A DNA stretch of 64,000 nt from Halopiger aswanensis. GTDB lineage: Archaea; Halobacteriota; Halobacteria; Halobacteriales; Natrialbaceae. Below, in pieces: positions 8,925 to 17,434 of the stretch. The notes beneath the pieces were generated by a model. It was not told the origin of the DNA, did not search any database, and saw nothing but the letters and a program-made list of their open reading frames with translations. Within the stretch, counting starts at the first letter, position 1; each line of letters opens with the position of its first letter. The position numbers were made by a program, and so were the translations under genes. The DNA is taken from contig NZ_RAPO01000004.1 in NCBI RefSeq assembly GCF_003610195.1, positions 496,001 to 560,000 on the forward strand, read 5' to 3'.

Positions 8925-10100
8925 TCAGTACGTCCGTGGTGGTCGCTCGAGAATCTCGAAGATTTCCCGTGCTCGATACTCGCGGTTCCGTTCCTTGCCG
9001 GTCGTTTCCTCAAGTACTCCATCCTCCTCGAGCCGATCGATCGCTCGGTAGGCGGTTGGACTCGTGACATCGAGTAGTTCTTCGACAACACCGGCAGTAA
9101 GATACGGCTGGTCGAAGAGCTTACGCGCCAATTTCGCATAGGCAGCAGAGATGTCGCCGTATTCGGCTTCGTACGCTTCCTGTAAGGTGTAAAGCTCCTG
9201 AGACCGGAGCAGAGATTCTTCTGCCTGATATCGGAGCCCTGTCACGAAGAACTCGATCCAGGCCTCCCATTCCCCGTACTTCCGGACAGCGTTCATCCGA
9301 TCGACGTACGTCTCTTTATATCGGTTAAAATACTCACTGAGGTAGAGTGTCGGGTGCTCGAGGTAGCCGTGATCATACAGTTGTAATGTGATCAAGAGGC
9401 GTCCGAGTCGACCGTTTCCGTCCCCGTAAGGGTGTATCGTCTCGAACTGATAATGCGTGAGTGCAATATCGATAACGGGATGGTAACTCCCGTCGGTTCG
9501 AATATACGTCATCAGCGCATCCATCAACCCGTCGACGGCGCTCGGAACGGGAGGAACGAATTCACCGAGGTGATTCGGAACCGTCTTGAATTCGCCAATA
9601 GTGTCCGTTTCTCTGCGGTCTTCGGGGACGTCCGTCAGGAGTATCGTATGGAGCGTATGCAGAAGGTCGATGGAGATCCCATCATCGTGATCGAGCGCGT
9701 TGATTCCGCTTTTCAGCGCCCGCTCGTAGTTGAGCACTTCCTGGACGTCTTTCGTCTCGTCTATCGCTGCTGCTTGCTTATCGGTTGCCCCGGACCGGTC
9801 CAGTGATCGAGTTTCGAAACTGTAGAGCGCATTGTAATCGATATCCGCGCCCTCAATTTCGGACGACTCCATCGCTTCTTTCCGGAGTAACGACGTGTAC
9901 AACACAGGTGCAAAATCCGCGGTCAGACTGAAGCCGCTGAGTTTTCCCAGCCAAAACGTCGCTTCCGAAAGCGTGTCATAGAACTCTTTCTCGAACTGTA
10001 ACTCAGCGTCAGGTGGAAGGGGATCGGGATTGTAATATGGACGCCGATCATACGGGATGAGGCGCCCGGGGGCGTCGTCAGGTAATTCTTGGAGAGCCAT
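8925..10100 (-). CDS. Fic-family protein with inhibitory motif and C-terminal winged helix
   Basis: Fic-domain protein of 391 residues, predicted to transfer AMP (or another phosphonucleotide group) to target hydroxyls. The catalytic motif HPYGDGNGRLGR is complete, with the essential His at its start. An N-terminal auto-inhibitory motif fitting (S/T)xxxE(G/N) is present as SSEIEG, followed by the Fic_N-like segment, so the protein is class II by arrangement. The last 80 residues look like a winged helix (SPTAYRAIDRLEEDGVLEE). The ATG follows a TATA-like GATTTAAC closely, suggesting a leaderless mRNA. No antitoxin gene is adjacent, consistent with intramolecular inhibition. Codon usage appears less GC-rich than neighbours. 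Confidence 0.93.
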   Translation of the reverse strand: MALQELPDDAPGRLIPYDRRPYYNPDPLPPDAELQFEKEFYDTLSEATFWLGKLSGFSLTADFAPVLYTSLLRKEAMESSEIEGADIDYNALYSFETRSLDRSGATDKQAAAIDETKDVQEVLNYERALKSGINALDHDDGISIDLLHTLHTILLTDVPEDRRETDTIGEFKTVPNHLGEFVPPVPSAVDGLMDALMTYIRTDGSYHPVIDIALTHYQFETIHPYGDGNGRLGRLLITLQLYDHGYLEHPTLYLSEYFNRYKETYVDRMNAVRKYGEWEAWIEFFVTGLRYQAEESLLRSQELYTLQEAYEAEYGDISAAYAKLARKLFDQPYLTAGVVEELLDVTSPTAYRAIDRLEEDGVLEETTGKERNREYRAREIFEILERPPRTY

Positions 10101-10411
10101 TTGTGACTACCACGGAATCGATTCCAGTGTTAGTTAAATCTAGTGCCCTCGAATGTAATCTATGGTGTGGGGAGACCGAACTGTCCACAATCACGGCGCA
10201 AATTGTTACGGATGGGACATCGATACCTGTGAGAACGTTCTCGTCGAACGGACGTACCTGGACCGACGACTATGGTTCGATACTCAGTACGAAAGTGCAT
10301 TCCGAGGTTCCGGGGTAGAGGGACGGCCAACTGATGGTGACGGTGACGGATCGCGGTACTGCCGACGGCAGACTGGGTTATCGGAACCGTCTACCGCATC
10401 CACCCCTGCTA
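10101..10411. other. Intergenic gap of about 310 bp
   Basis: Lies between the Fic gene start and the stop of the site-2 protease gene. It contains the Fic promoter (TATA-like element near 10130-10140, minus strand). Plus-strand frames of 71 and 106 codons exist, but they are not acidic and show no domain, so I call no gene. Confidence 0.5.
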
Positions 10412-11590
10412 TTACGGTCGCTCGAGCAGCCGTTCCTGCGTCTGAATCGGACCGAGCGAGCCGCCGGATTGGGCGATATTGAACGCCATCATGAGGTCGG
10501 TTCGTGAGATCAGGCCGGCGAGTTCGTCGTCGACAGTCATGACCGGGATGCGACCGACGCCGTGTTCTTGCATCGTCTCGAGCGCGTCCATGACCGGCTG
10601 GTCGGGACGCACCGTCGGGACGTCGCCGGCCTCGGTCATCACGTCCTCGACGCGGTAGGCGTCCCGTTCGACCTCGCGAACGGACTGGGTGTCCTCGAGA
10701 GTGACCATACCGGCGAACCGGCCGTTTTGCAACACGGGGTAGCCGACGTGGCGTTCCCGGAGCATTCGGTCCAGAAGGTCGGCGATCGTCGTCTCCTGAG
10801 TGACGGTCTCGAGGTCGGCGGCGGGGGTCATGATATCGCGGACGGTGACGCCCTCGAAGGCGGCCTTCAGCGCCGTCTGCTGGGCTTCGCCGGAGGCGCC
10901 CATGTAGATGAAGAAGGCGAGCGCGATCATGATGAGATCGAAGGCGACCAGACCGAGGAGGCCGAGCAGCACGGCGAATCCCTTCCCGACGGCCGCGGCG
11001 ATTTCCGTCGCGCGGACGTGGGTCCGGTTCCGAGCCAGCAGCGCGCGCAGGACCCGGCCGCCGTCCATCGGGAATCCCGGGAGCATGTTGAAACCGGCGA
11101 GCGCGACGTTCATGAGCGCGAGATAGCCCGCGACGAAACGGGCTGCCGGCAGATCTGCGGGGAGTGCGACGAAAACGACGTACGAGACCACGCCGACGGC
11201 GACGCTGACGATCGGCCCGGCGACCGCGACGGCCAACTCCTGGCGCCAGTCCTCGGGCATCTCGGTAAACTGGGCGACGCCGCCGAGCAGCCACAGCTTG
11301 ATGGACTCGATCGTCAAGCCGTAGTGCAGCGCCACGACCGAGTGACCGAGTTCGTGCAACAGAACGCCGACGAACAGGCCGACGGCTGCGGCGAGACCGA
11401 GCAGCCACGGCGTCGATCCCTCCGTGAGCGCGCCGGTCGAAGGGGTTGCCTCCGGAAGAATCCCGAGAATGTCGATCCAAAACTCCACTTGCGAGCCGAT
11501 GATCCAGGCGAACAGCGGCAGGACGAGCAGAAACGTCAGGTCGAGCTCGATCGGAATCCCGAAGATCCGACCGATGCGGAAGCTTGCCAT
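10412..11590 (-). CDS. Site-2-type zinc metalloprotease (M50) with two CBS domains
   Basis: Intramembrane metalloprotease of 392 residues, M50B family. The zinc-binding HELGH is at 79-83 and the third ligand in FNMLPGFPMDGGRV (Asp near 176). About six hydrophobic helices make up residues 10-235. Two CBS domains (about 245-300 and 310-370) follow in the cytoplasm and probably sense adenine nucleotides to gate proteolysis. The start at 11590 (MASFRIGRIFGIPIEL) is the usual N-terminus of this family; the longer frame adds 55 basic residues and is rejected. It follows the ABC efflux operon on the same strand after 91 bp and may have its own promoter. Substrates are unknown. Confidence 0.93.
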   Translation of the reverse strand: MASFRIGRIFGIPIELDLTFLLVLPLFAWIIGSQVEFWIDILGILPEATPSTGALTEGSTPWLLGLAAAVGLFVGVLLHELGHSVVALHYGLTIESIKLWLLGGVAQFTEMPEDWRQELAVAVAGPIVSVAVGVVSYVVFVALPADLPAARFVAGYLALMNVALAGFNMLPGFPMDGGRVLRALLARNRTHVRATEIAAAVGKGFAVLLGLLGLVAFDLIMIALAFFIYMGASGEAQQTALKAAFEGVTVRDIMTPAADLETVTQETTIADLLDRMLRERHVGYPVLQNGRFAGMVTLEDTQSVREVERDAYRVEDVMTEAGDVPTVRPDQPVMDALETMQEHGVGRIPVMTVDDELAGLISRTDLMMAFNIAQSGGSLGPIQTQERLLERP

Positions 11591-11681
11591 AGCGTCCGGT
11601 AGGGAGTCGTGGCTGTTAAACCGTCTGTCTTGTCTACCCGGATTCAGATTTGAATCCGAATCTCGGGTTGCTCGAGAGCGC

Positions 11682-12452
11682 TCAAACCGCTTCGACGCGC
11701 TCGAAGAGGTACGTGCCGACGGCGACCGTGATGGTCGACGAGAGTACGAGCGCACCGAAGTCGACGGCGACCGGATACGCCGAGGTGCCGACGAGCACCG
11801 CCCGCAGGCCGTCGACGCCGTAGGTCAGCGGGTTCGCGAGTGCGAGTAACTGCACCGGTCCCGGAAGGCTCTCGAGCGGGAACAGCGCGCCCGAGAGAAA
11901 AAACAGCGGGAAGATAACGAACTGGACGACCAGTCCGAACCCTTCGCTATCGTTGAACTGCGAGGCCAGCGCCACGCCGAACCCGACGAACGTGACCGCG
12001 ATCAACACCATGAACACCGCGGCGAGCGGGATCGACAGCAGGCTGCTGAGGGGGAACCCGAGCGGGATCGAGAGCAGCAGGATGAGCGTCGCCTGCACCA
12101 GTGCCGTCGTCGACCCGCCGGCGATACGCCCGAGGACGATCGACGTGCGGCTGACGGGGGCAACCAAAATCTCCTTCAGGAAACCGACGTCCTGATCCGA
12201 GAGGATCGACAGGCCCGCGAACGATGCACCGAACAGCATCGTGAACCCGACCATGCCGGGGACGAGGTACTCGAGGTAGTCGACGCCCTCCGGGAGCCCC
12301 GGGACGGCGGCGCCGCTGAATCCGAATCCGAGAAAGACCAAGAACAACAGCGGCATCGCGATCGAGCCGATGATTCGGGAGGGCGCCCGCAGGAATCGCT
12401 TGACGTCCCGCAGCCAGAGCGCGTAGACGCTGCGCGCGTCGACGAGTTTCAT
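11682..12452 (-). CDS. ABC-2 type transporter permease
   Basis: Membrane component (256 residues) of an ABC-2 exporter, DrrB/NodJ-like. Six hydrophobic segments are visible; the family signature region lies around DVGFLKEILVAPVSRTSIVLG and the loop before TM5 (VQFVIFPLFFLSGALFPLESLP). The ATG overlaps the stop of the ATPase gene by 4 bp (ATGA), so the two are translationally coupled. Together they should form a homodimeric permease with an ATPase dimer exporting a drug, lipid or other hydrophobic compound. The longer frame upstream lies inside the ATPase gene and is spurious. Confidence 0.92.
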   Translation of the reverse strand: MKLVDARSVYALWLRDVKRFLRAPSRIIGSIAMPLLFLVFLGFGFSGAAVPGLPEGVDYLEYLVPGMVGFTMLFGASFAGLSILSDQDVGFLKEILVAPVSRTSIVLGRIAGGSTTALVQATLILLLSIPLGFPLSSLLSIPLAAVFMVLIAVTFVGFGVALASQFNDSEGFGLVVQFVIFPLFFLSGALFPLESLPGPVQLLALANPLTYGVDGLRAVLVGTSAYPVAVDFGALVLSSTITVAVGTYLFERVEAV

Positions 12453-13501
12453 CGGTCGTCCTCCGTCGTGGCAGTGCGCCGTCGACGTTCCGCTCCGTCT
12501 CGCCGGCTGCCGGCCGTGCGGCCCACCGTTGTGTCGCCGTCCGCATCGACTGCCGACGAGCGGTCGCCGATCGTCGACCCCGTCAGCGAGAGGAACACGG
12601 TCTCGAGGTTCGGTCGGTGAACGTCGATCGACGCGATCGGCGCGTCGACCTCGTCCGCCAGCCGCACGAGATCGGCGATGCGCTCGGCGCCGCTGTCGAC
12701 GGTGACCCGAACGACGTCGGCATCGCCGTCGGTCGCATAGTCTGTGACCCACGGCCGGTCCTCGAGTTGCCGAGTGAATGTCGCGGTGGGGCCGTCGACG
12801 GTCAGGGAAACGACGTCGCCGCCGAGCGACTCTTTGAGCGCGTCCGGGGTATCGATAGCCGCGATATCCCCGTCGTCGACGATGGCGACCCGGTCGCAGA
12901 GCTGTTCGGCCTCCTCTATGTAGTGGGTCGTCAGGACGATCGAGACGCCGGCCTCCGCGTTCATCCGCTGGATGTACTCCCACGTGTCGCGCCGCGTTCG
13001 CGCATCGAGTCCGACGGTCGGTTCGTCGAGGAAGAGCACCGACGGCTCGTGGAGCAGTCCGCGGCCGATCTCGAGGCGGCGCTTCATGCCGCCGGAGTAC
13101 GAGCCGACGGGCTGGTCGCGCTCGGCCTCGAGGCCGACGAGGTCGAAGATCTCGTCGATGCGCTGGCGGCGAGTGTCGCCGTCCATGCCGTACAGCCGAG
13201 CATGCAAGGCCAGATTTTCTTCGCCGGTCAACTCCTCGTCGAGTGCGGGTTCCTGGAAGACGATGCCGAGACTGTTCCGAACGGCGGCGGTTTCCTCGAG
13301 GATATCGTGCCCGTTTACCGTCGCCGTTCCTGCAGTCGGCCGGAGCAGCGTAACGAGCATGTTGATGAGCGTCGATTTCCCCGCGCCGTTGGGCCCGAGC
13401 AGTCCGAACAGTTCCCCGTCCTCGACGCGGAACGAAAGCTCGTCGACGGCGACCGTCTCGCCGAACGTCTTGGTGAGGTCGTCGACCTGTATCGCTACCA
13501 T
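12449..13501 (-). CDS. ABC transporter ATP-binding protein (DrrA-like)
   Basis: ATPase of 350 residues from an ABC-2 exporter. Walker A GPNGAGKST is at 36-44, the signature YSGGMKRRLEIGRGL at about 139-153, Walker B VLFLDEPTVGLD follows, and the switch His is in TTHYIEEAEQL. The C-terminal 100 residues extend past the usual domain with an acidic regulatory region and an arginine-rich tail, as in DrrA proteins. It is preceded by a TetR regulator gene (70-bp gap) and overlaps the permease gene by 4 bp, giving a TetR-ATPase-permease operon. This arrangement usually means efflux induced by its own substrate. Confidence 0.94.
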   Translation of the reverse strand: MVAIQVDDLTKTFGETVAVDELSFRVEDGELFGLLGPNGAGKSTLINMLVTLLRPTAGTATVNGHDILEETAAVRNSLGIVFQEPALDEELTGEENLALHARLYGMDGDTRRQRIDEIFDLVGLEAERDQPVGSYSGGMKRRLEIGRGLLHEPSVLFLDEPTVGLDARTRRDTWEYIQRMNAEAGVSIVLTTHYIEEAEQLCDRVAIVDDGDIAAIDTPDALKESLGGDVVSLTVDGPTATFTRQLEDRPWVTDYATDGDADVVRVTVDSGAERIADLVRLADEVDAPIASIDVHRPNLETVFLSLTGSTIGDRSSAVDADGDTTVGRTAGSRRDGAERRRRTATTEDDR

Positions 13502-13571
13502 AGTTGTGATTGTTGTATTACATTAGTTCTCCGACACTGAAGTGCGTGCCGGACGGCCCGAATCGACGGGC

Positions 13572-14195
13572 TCAATCGCTCGGCGAGAAATCAGCGTTCA
13601 GGAGGTGCGTCTGGACGTACTGCTCGAACGCAGCGCCCGCACCCTCGACGACCGCATCGGAACCGGTGGCCCGCTGAAACATCGTTCCGGTCGTCACGAT
13701 CATAAGCAGCGCCGCCGTTGCCTCCGGGTCGACCGCCCGGAACACACCGCGGTCGATACCGGTCCGGATCGTCTCCTCGAGGTACGCTTTGATAGAACGG
13801 TCGGTCCGTTCGAAGTATTCCCGGAACGCGTCGTCGTGGGCCGCTTGAGCACGGAGTTCGACGAGCGCCTTCGTGAAGTCGAGGTTCGCTTCCGGGCCGC
13901 CGAACTCGAAGTCGCCGCTACAGATGTCATCGATGTGTTCGTCGTAGCGCTCCTCGTCTTCCGCCGGAATCTCCGATTCGAACTCCGCCAGCATAAACTC
14001 GAGAAAGTCCAGCAGGAGATCGTCCTTACTGTCGTAGTGGTGGTACAGCAGCGATTTACTCTTCGAGAACTCGTCTCCGATCCGCTGGATCGTCAGATCG
14101 CTGTAGCCGTGTTCACAGAGCGCGACGTACGTCGCCTTCATGATCGCTTGCTGCGTGTCGTCCGGCTCCTCGAGGAACGGTGGCAGCTGCGTCAT
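13572..14195 (-). CDS. TetR/AcrR-family regulator of the ABC efflux operon
   Basis: TetR-type repressor of 207 residues from the chosen start (MTQLPPFLEEP). The N-terminal HTH reads ALCEHGYSDLTIQRIGDEF with recognition part SKSKSLLYHHYDSKDDLLLDFL; the remaining 140 residues are the ligand-binding helical domain. An alternative ATG at 14246 would add 17 neutral residues. It is the first gene of the TetR-ATPase-permease unit, so autoregulation and efflux control are likely. An AT-rich CTATAAAAAC near 14308-14317, with GAATGTTC just downstream, could be promoter and operator, but the symmetry is poor. The effector is unknown. Confidence 0.9.
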   Translation of the reverse strand: MTQLPPFLEEPDDTQQAIMKATYVALCEHGYSDLTIQRIGDEFSKSKSLLYHHYDSKDDLLLDFLEFMLAEFESEIPAEDEERYDEHIDDICSGDFEFGGPEANLDFTKALVELRAQAAHDDAFREYFERTDRSIKAYLEETIRTGIDRGVFRAVDPEATAALLMIVTTGTMFQRATGSDAVVEGAGAAFEQYVQTHLLNADFSPSD

Positions 14196-14560
14196 GGTGC
14201 TCGCCGCTCGCGGTGGTCGGGTGTGTTGCTGGTTCCCCGGTTCCATTGGTGATCCCGATGTGCTGCCCTGCAACCCGTCATAACGGCTACCGAATACGGA
14301 CGCCGGCTATAAAAACTGATTGAATGTTCGGTCTAGGTCCGCTCACAGCTGGAGAGATTGAAGGACATCACATTACAGACGGGGTATCAGGAACGCACTA
14401 CGTGCTAGTTGAATAATTAGTCGAGGGTTAGTTCAAAAGTAAACTCTCGATTTGTGACGACTTGCAGCGGCCGAATCTATACGCATCTGTCATCTACCGG
14501 AGAAACACCAACCGGTAATCCGAGAAGAAGATTTATTCACACTGAACAGTTAGTCAGCAT
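14196..14560. other. Divergent promoter region, about 365 bp, no gene
   Basis: Separates the TetR gene (minus) from the zinc-ribbon membrane protein gene (plus). It contains CTATAAAAAC at about 14308-14317, usable as a TATA box on either strand, and the short inverted repeat GAATGTTC nearby. No acidic or conserved reading frame is seen. Confidence 0.5.
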
Positions 14561-15001
14561 ATGCCTCGCTCGGTATCACAGAAGCGACCGTGGCTTGCAG
14601 CACTCCTGGCCGCACTCGTCACCGGATTCGGGCATCTGTACCTTCGACGGTGGCGACGCGCGGTCGGCTGGCTCGTCCTTTCGGTCGCCGCGACCGCGCT
14701 CTTTGTCGATCCGGCGGCGATCGACGAAATTCTGGCCGGAACCGCGACCCCCGACGTGTTGCTCGCAGTCGCACCGTCGTTGTTCATTACCGGACTCAGC
14801 GTTATCGACGCCTACCTCCTCGCTCGCGCCCACGTCGTCCAGTCCCAGCCACCCGTCGAGGGCGCCGCCGATACCGACGACGCGATCTCCTGTCCGCACT
14901 GCGGGAAAGACGTCGATCCCGAACTCGACTTCTGTCACTGGTGTACGACGCGGCTCGACGATCTCGAGCGCGAGCGATCCGACGAGATTCGGGAGCCGTA
15001 G
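14561..15001 (+). CDS. Membrane protein with C-terminal zinc ribbon, 146 aa
   Basis: Small integral membrane protein. Three hydrophobic stretches are visible (WLAALLAALVTGFGHLYL, VGWLVLSVAATALFV and the APSLFITGLSVIDAYLLA region). The first helix followed by GHLYLRRW resembles the TM2-domain layout. The C-terminal tail is a zinc ribbon with CPHCG and CHWC (two CxxC knuckles). The cytosolic ribbon could bind a partner or sense metal. The gene converges on the second TetR gene (15 bp between the stops) and has no operon partner. The family is common in haloarchaea but functionally undefined. Confidence 0.82.
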   Translation: MPRSVSQKRPWLAALLAALVTGFGHLYLRRWRRAVGWLVLSVAATALFVDPAAIDEILAGTATPDVLLAVAPSLFITGLSVIDAYLLARAHVVQSQPPVEGAADTDDAISCPHCGKDVDPELDFCHWCTTRLDDLERERSDEIREP

Positions 15002-15016
15002 CGCCGCTCTACCGCA

Positions 15017-15619
15017 CTACTGACCGTCAGCTACCAACACGTTCGATACGTATTCTGCAGCAGTCCGTCGCGCCGTCGTCAACGCAGCCTCATCGTCGAA
15101 GACGACCGCTCGAGTCCGGGCGCCGTCGACGATCGTCATGAGCGCTCGGGCAGCGTGGTCGGCATCGACGTCGGTAAAGACGCCGTTCGCGATTCCCTGT
15201 TCGATCACCGTCCGAAGGAGGTAGCAGACGTACTCGTCGTTCTCTCGAAACCGCTCCCGGAACCGCTCGTTGTACGGCGCCTGGCTCCGCATCTCCAGCA
15301 TCGCCACGAGGAGGTCCCGATGATCTTCGGGATCGACGAGGAGTTTGTCGAGCAGTGCCCGCAGGCGCTGCTCGGAATCGGTCGTTTCGACCTCGTGGAC
15401 GGCGTCCTTGAACCGATCGAGGACGTAGTCGAGAAACGCCGCGAGCAGGTCTTCCTTCGTGTCGTAGTGGTAGTGGATCGCCGCGGTCGATTTCCCGTAC
15501 TCGTCGGCGATCCGCTGAATCGTGAGCTCGGCGTAGCCGTACTCGCAGAGCGCACGGTACGTTGCCCGCATGATTGCCTCGTTCGGATCGGAACTCGACT
15601 CGTCGGACGGTGCTGCCAT
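15017..15619 (-). CDS. TetR/AcrR-family regulator, divergent from MATE pump
   Basis: TetR-type repressor of 200 residues. The HTH reads ALCEYGYAELTIQRIADEYG with KSTAAIHYHYDTKEDLLAAFL, closely similar to the other TetR protein at 13.6-14.2 kb, implying paralogy. The ligand domain contains the usual long helices and a central EMRSQAPYNERFRERF segment. It is transcribed away from the MATE efflux gene, with a perfect 14-bp palindrome between them, so it very probably represses the pump and itself. The inducer is unknown. Confidence 0.92.
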   Translation of the reverse strand: MAAPSDESSSDPNEAIMRATYRALCEYGYAELTIQRIADEYGKSTAAIHYHYDTKEDLLAAFLDYVLDRFKDAVHEVETTDSEQRLRALLDKLLVDPEDHRDLLVAMLEMRSQAPYNERFRERFRENDEYVCYLLRTVIEQGIANGVFTDVDADHAARALMTIVDGARTRAVVFDDEAALTTARRTAAEYVSNVLVADGQ

Positions 15620-15758
15620 TGTTACTCGTTAGTTAGCTGGCTCGCGGATAACGGTTGCGTCCGTACCGCACCCATATACCACGTATTGGTCCTATACAAT
15701 ACGTTCACGGACTAATGCGTCCGATCAGCCCGAGCGGCTACCCCTTCCAGAACGCTTT

Positions 15759-15772
15759 TGACTGATCAGTCA
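15759..15772. promoter_or_regulatory. Perfect 14-bp palindrome, probable TetR operator
   Basis: TGACTGATCAGTCA is perfectly self-complementary and lies between the divergent TetR and MATE genes, 20 bp upstream of the leader ORF that precedes the pump. Size and symmetry match TetR-family operators. Position suggests it would block promoter access for the MATE transcript. Confidence 0.65.
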
Positions 15773-15792
15773 GTAAGTTCGGTGAGACCGAT

Positions 15793-15858
15793 ATGGAGTA
15801 CCCGCTATCCAACTCGCTGTACGTACCGCGGCCCTCGCGCCTCGAGGTGGTCGCCTAA
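15793..15858 (+). CDS. 21-codon leader ORF coupled to the MATE gene
   Basis: Short ATG frame encoding MEYPLSNSLYVPRPSRLEVV plus a final Ala. Its TAA overlaps the MATE start codon as TAATG (1-bp overlap), the classic form of translational coupling. It starts about 20 nt after the TetR-type palindrome, where a leaderless transcript would begin. No family is recognised. It could be a microprotein, a regulatory leader peptide, or simply an artefact of a 5' UTR; the exact stop-start overlap is the main argument for translation. Confidence 0.45.
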   Translation: MEYPLSNSLYVPRPSRLEVVA

Positions 15859-17357
15859 TGGGCGTCCGCCGGTTCGTCGACTCGCTGCTCAAGGGTCCCG
15901 AGGAGTTCGACCTCACGTCGGGCGGCATCGGGAAGCCGCTGTTCTACCTGTCCCTGCCGATCGTCATCATGAACCTGTTTCAGGTGATGTACAACCTGGC
16001 CGATACCTTCTGGCTCGGCCGCCACAGTACGGTGGCGCTCTCGGCGATCAGTTTCGCCTTCCCGATGGTCTTCCTGATGATCTCGCTCGCGCTCGGACTC
16101 TCCGTCGCCGGCAGCGTCCTCGTCGCCCAACACATCGGGGCGGGCAATCGCCGCGACGCCGAGTACGCCGCCTCGCAGACGATAAGCTACGCCGTCCTCG
16201 CCTCGCTGGTGCTCGGTGTCCTCGGGTACGTCTTCGTCGACGAGTTCCTCGTGCTTCTCGGCACCGGCCCCGACATCTCGCCGCTGGTGGCCGACTACAT
16301 GCGCGTGTTCTCGGTCGGCCTCGTCGCGGTCTTCGGCTTCGCCGTGTTCATCTCGCTCATGCGCGGCTACGGCGACACGGTGACGCCGATGTACGTGATG
16401 GCCGGCTCCGTCGTCCTGAACGTCGTCCTCGATCCGATCCTCATCTTCGGCTTTCAGGACAACCCGCTGTTCGGATACGTCGGTGCTGGCGGCCTCGAGG
16501 CGTCGCTGCTCGGGATGACCGGCTACACGGGCTCGGGAATCGCCGGTGCTGTGATCGCGACCGTGTTCTCGCGGGCGCTCGCATTCGTCGTCGGGCTGGC
16601 GATCATGTTCCGCGGGGATCGCGGCGTCCGGATCAGCCTCGCGGACATGGCACCGGATCTCTCGTTCGGACGGCGGGTTGTCGACATCGGGCTGCCGGCC
16701 TCTATCGAGGGGACCGCCCGATCGGTGTCGATCAACCTCCTGCTGTTCGTGCTCGCCGTCTTCCCCGCGGAGATCAGTGCCGCGTACGGGATCGGGACGC
16801 GGATCTTCTCGGTTGTCTTCCTACCGGCGCTGGCGGTCTCACAGGGCATCGAGACGATGACCGGCCAAAACATCGGCGCCGGCGAGGTAGACCGAGCCGC
16901 CGAAACGAATCACTTCGGCGCCCGCGCCATGCTCGCCATCCTGACCGGTGTCGGCCTCGTCACGCTGGTAGCTGCGCGACCCGTCGCCTCGATCTTCACG
17001 AACGATCCGGCGGTCATCGCCGAGAGCGCGACGTTCCTGCGCTACGCCGCCCTGACGTTCGGCTTCATGGGCGTCATGCGCGCTTACACCGGTGGATTCC
17101 GCGGCGCCGGGAAGACGATCTACGCGGCCGTCATTTCGGTCGTAACGCTCGGCCTCGTTCGGTTGCCGATCGCCTGGATCGGTGCGTCGACGATCGGTCC
17201 CGCCGGACTCTGGATCTCGTTCCCGATCTCGAACGCAGTCGGGGCGATCGTCGCGTCTCTGTGGTTCAAACGCGGTACGTGGCGAAAATCCGATCTCACC
17301 GGCTCGAGTTCCGGACCCGATGTCGCCGGACCGAGCGCTGCGTCGACGGACGATTGA
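15858..17357 (+). CDS. MATE-family multidrug/toxin efflux transporter
   Basis: Multi antimicrobial extrusion transporter of 499 residues with twelve predicted transmembrane helices in two homologous bundles. Typical MATE features are visible near the N-terminus (IGKPLFYLSLPIVIMNLFQ, then YNLADTFWLGR) and in the second half (GLPASIEGTARS, QNIGAGEVDRA). MATE proteins exchange cations or drugs against Na+ or H+; in a halophile Na+ coupling is plausible. The ATG overlaps the stop of a 21-codon leader ORF, and a TetR operator-like palindrome lies upstream. Expression is thus likely drug-inducible through the divergent TetR gene. Confidence 0.93.
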   Translation: MGVRRFVDSLLKGPEEFDLTSGGIGKPLFYLSLPIVIMNLFQVMYNLADTFWLGRHSTVALSAISFAFPMVFLMISLALGLSVAGSVLVAQHIGAGNRRDAEYAASQTISYAVLASLVLGVLGYVFVDEFLVLLGTGPDISPLVADYMRVFSVGLVAVFGFAVFISLMRGYGDTVTPMYVMAGSVVLNVVLDPILIFGFQDNPLFGYVGAGGLEASLLGMTGYTGSGIAGAVIATVFSRALAFVVGLAIMFRGDRGVRISLADMAPDLSFGRRVVDIGLPASIEGTARSVSINLLLFVLAVFPAEISAAYGIGTRIFSVVFLPALAVSQGIETMTGQNIGAGEVDRAAETNHFGARAMLAILTGVGLVTLVAARPVASIFTNDPAVIAESATFLRYAALTFGFMGVMRAYTGGFRGAGKTIYAAVISVVTLGLVRLPIAWIGASTIGPAGLWISFPISNAVGAIVASLWFKRGTWRKSDLTGSSSGPDVAGPSAASTDD

Positions 17358-17434
17358 CGGCCGATCCGGCATCACCGAAACGGCCACACCGGAATCGGCT
17401 TTATCGGCGTGAGTGTGCTAGCTGGGGGCACGGA

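Noticed and set aside
10162-10482. 106-codon plus-strand ORF
   Set aside because: No domain, non-acidic and overlapping the 3' end of the site-2 protease gene.
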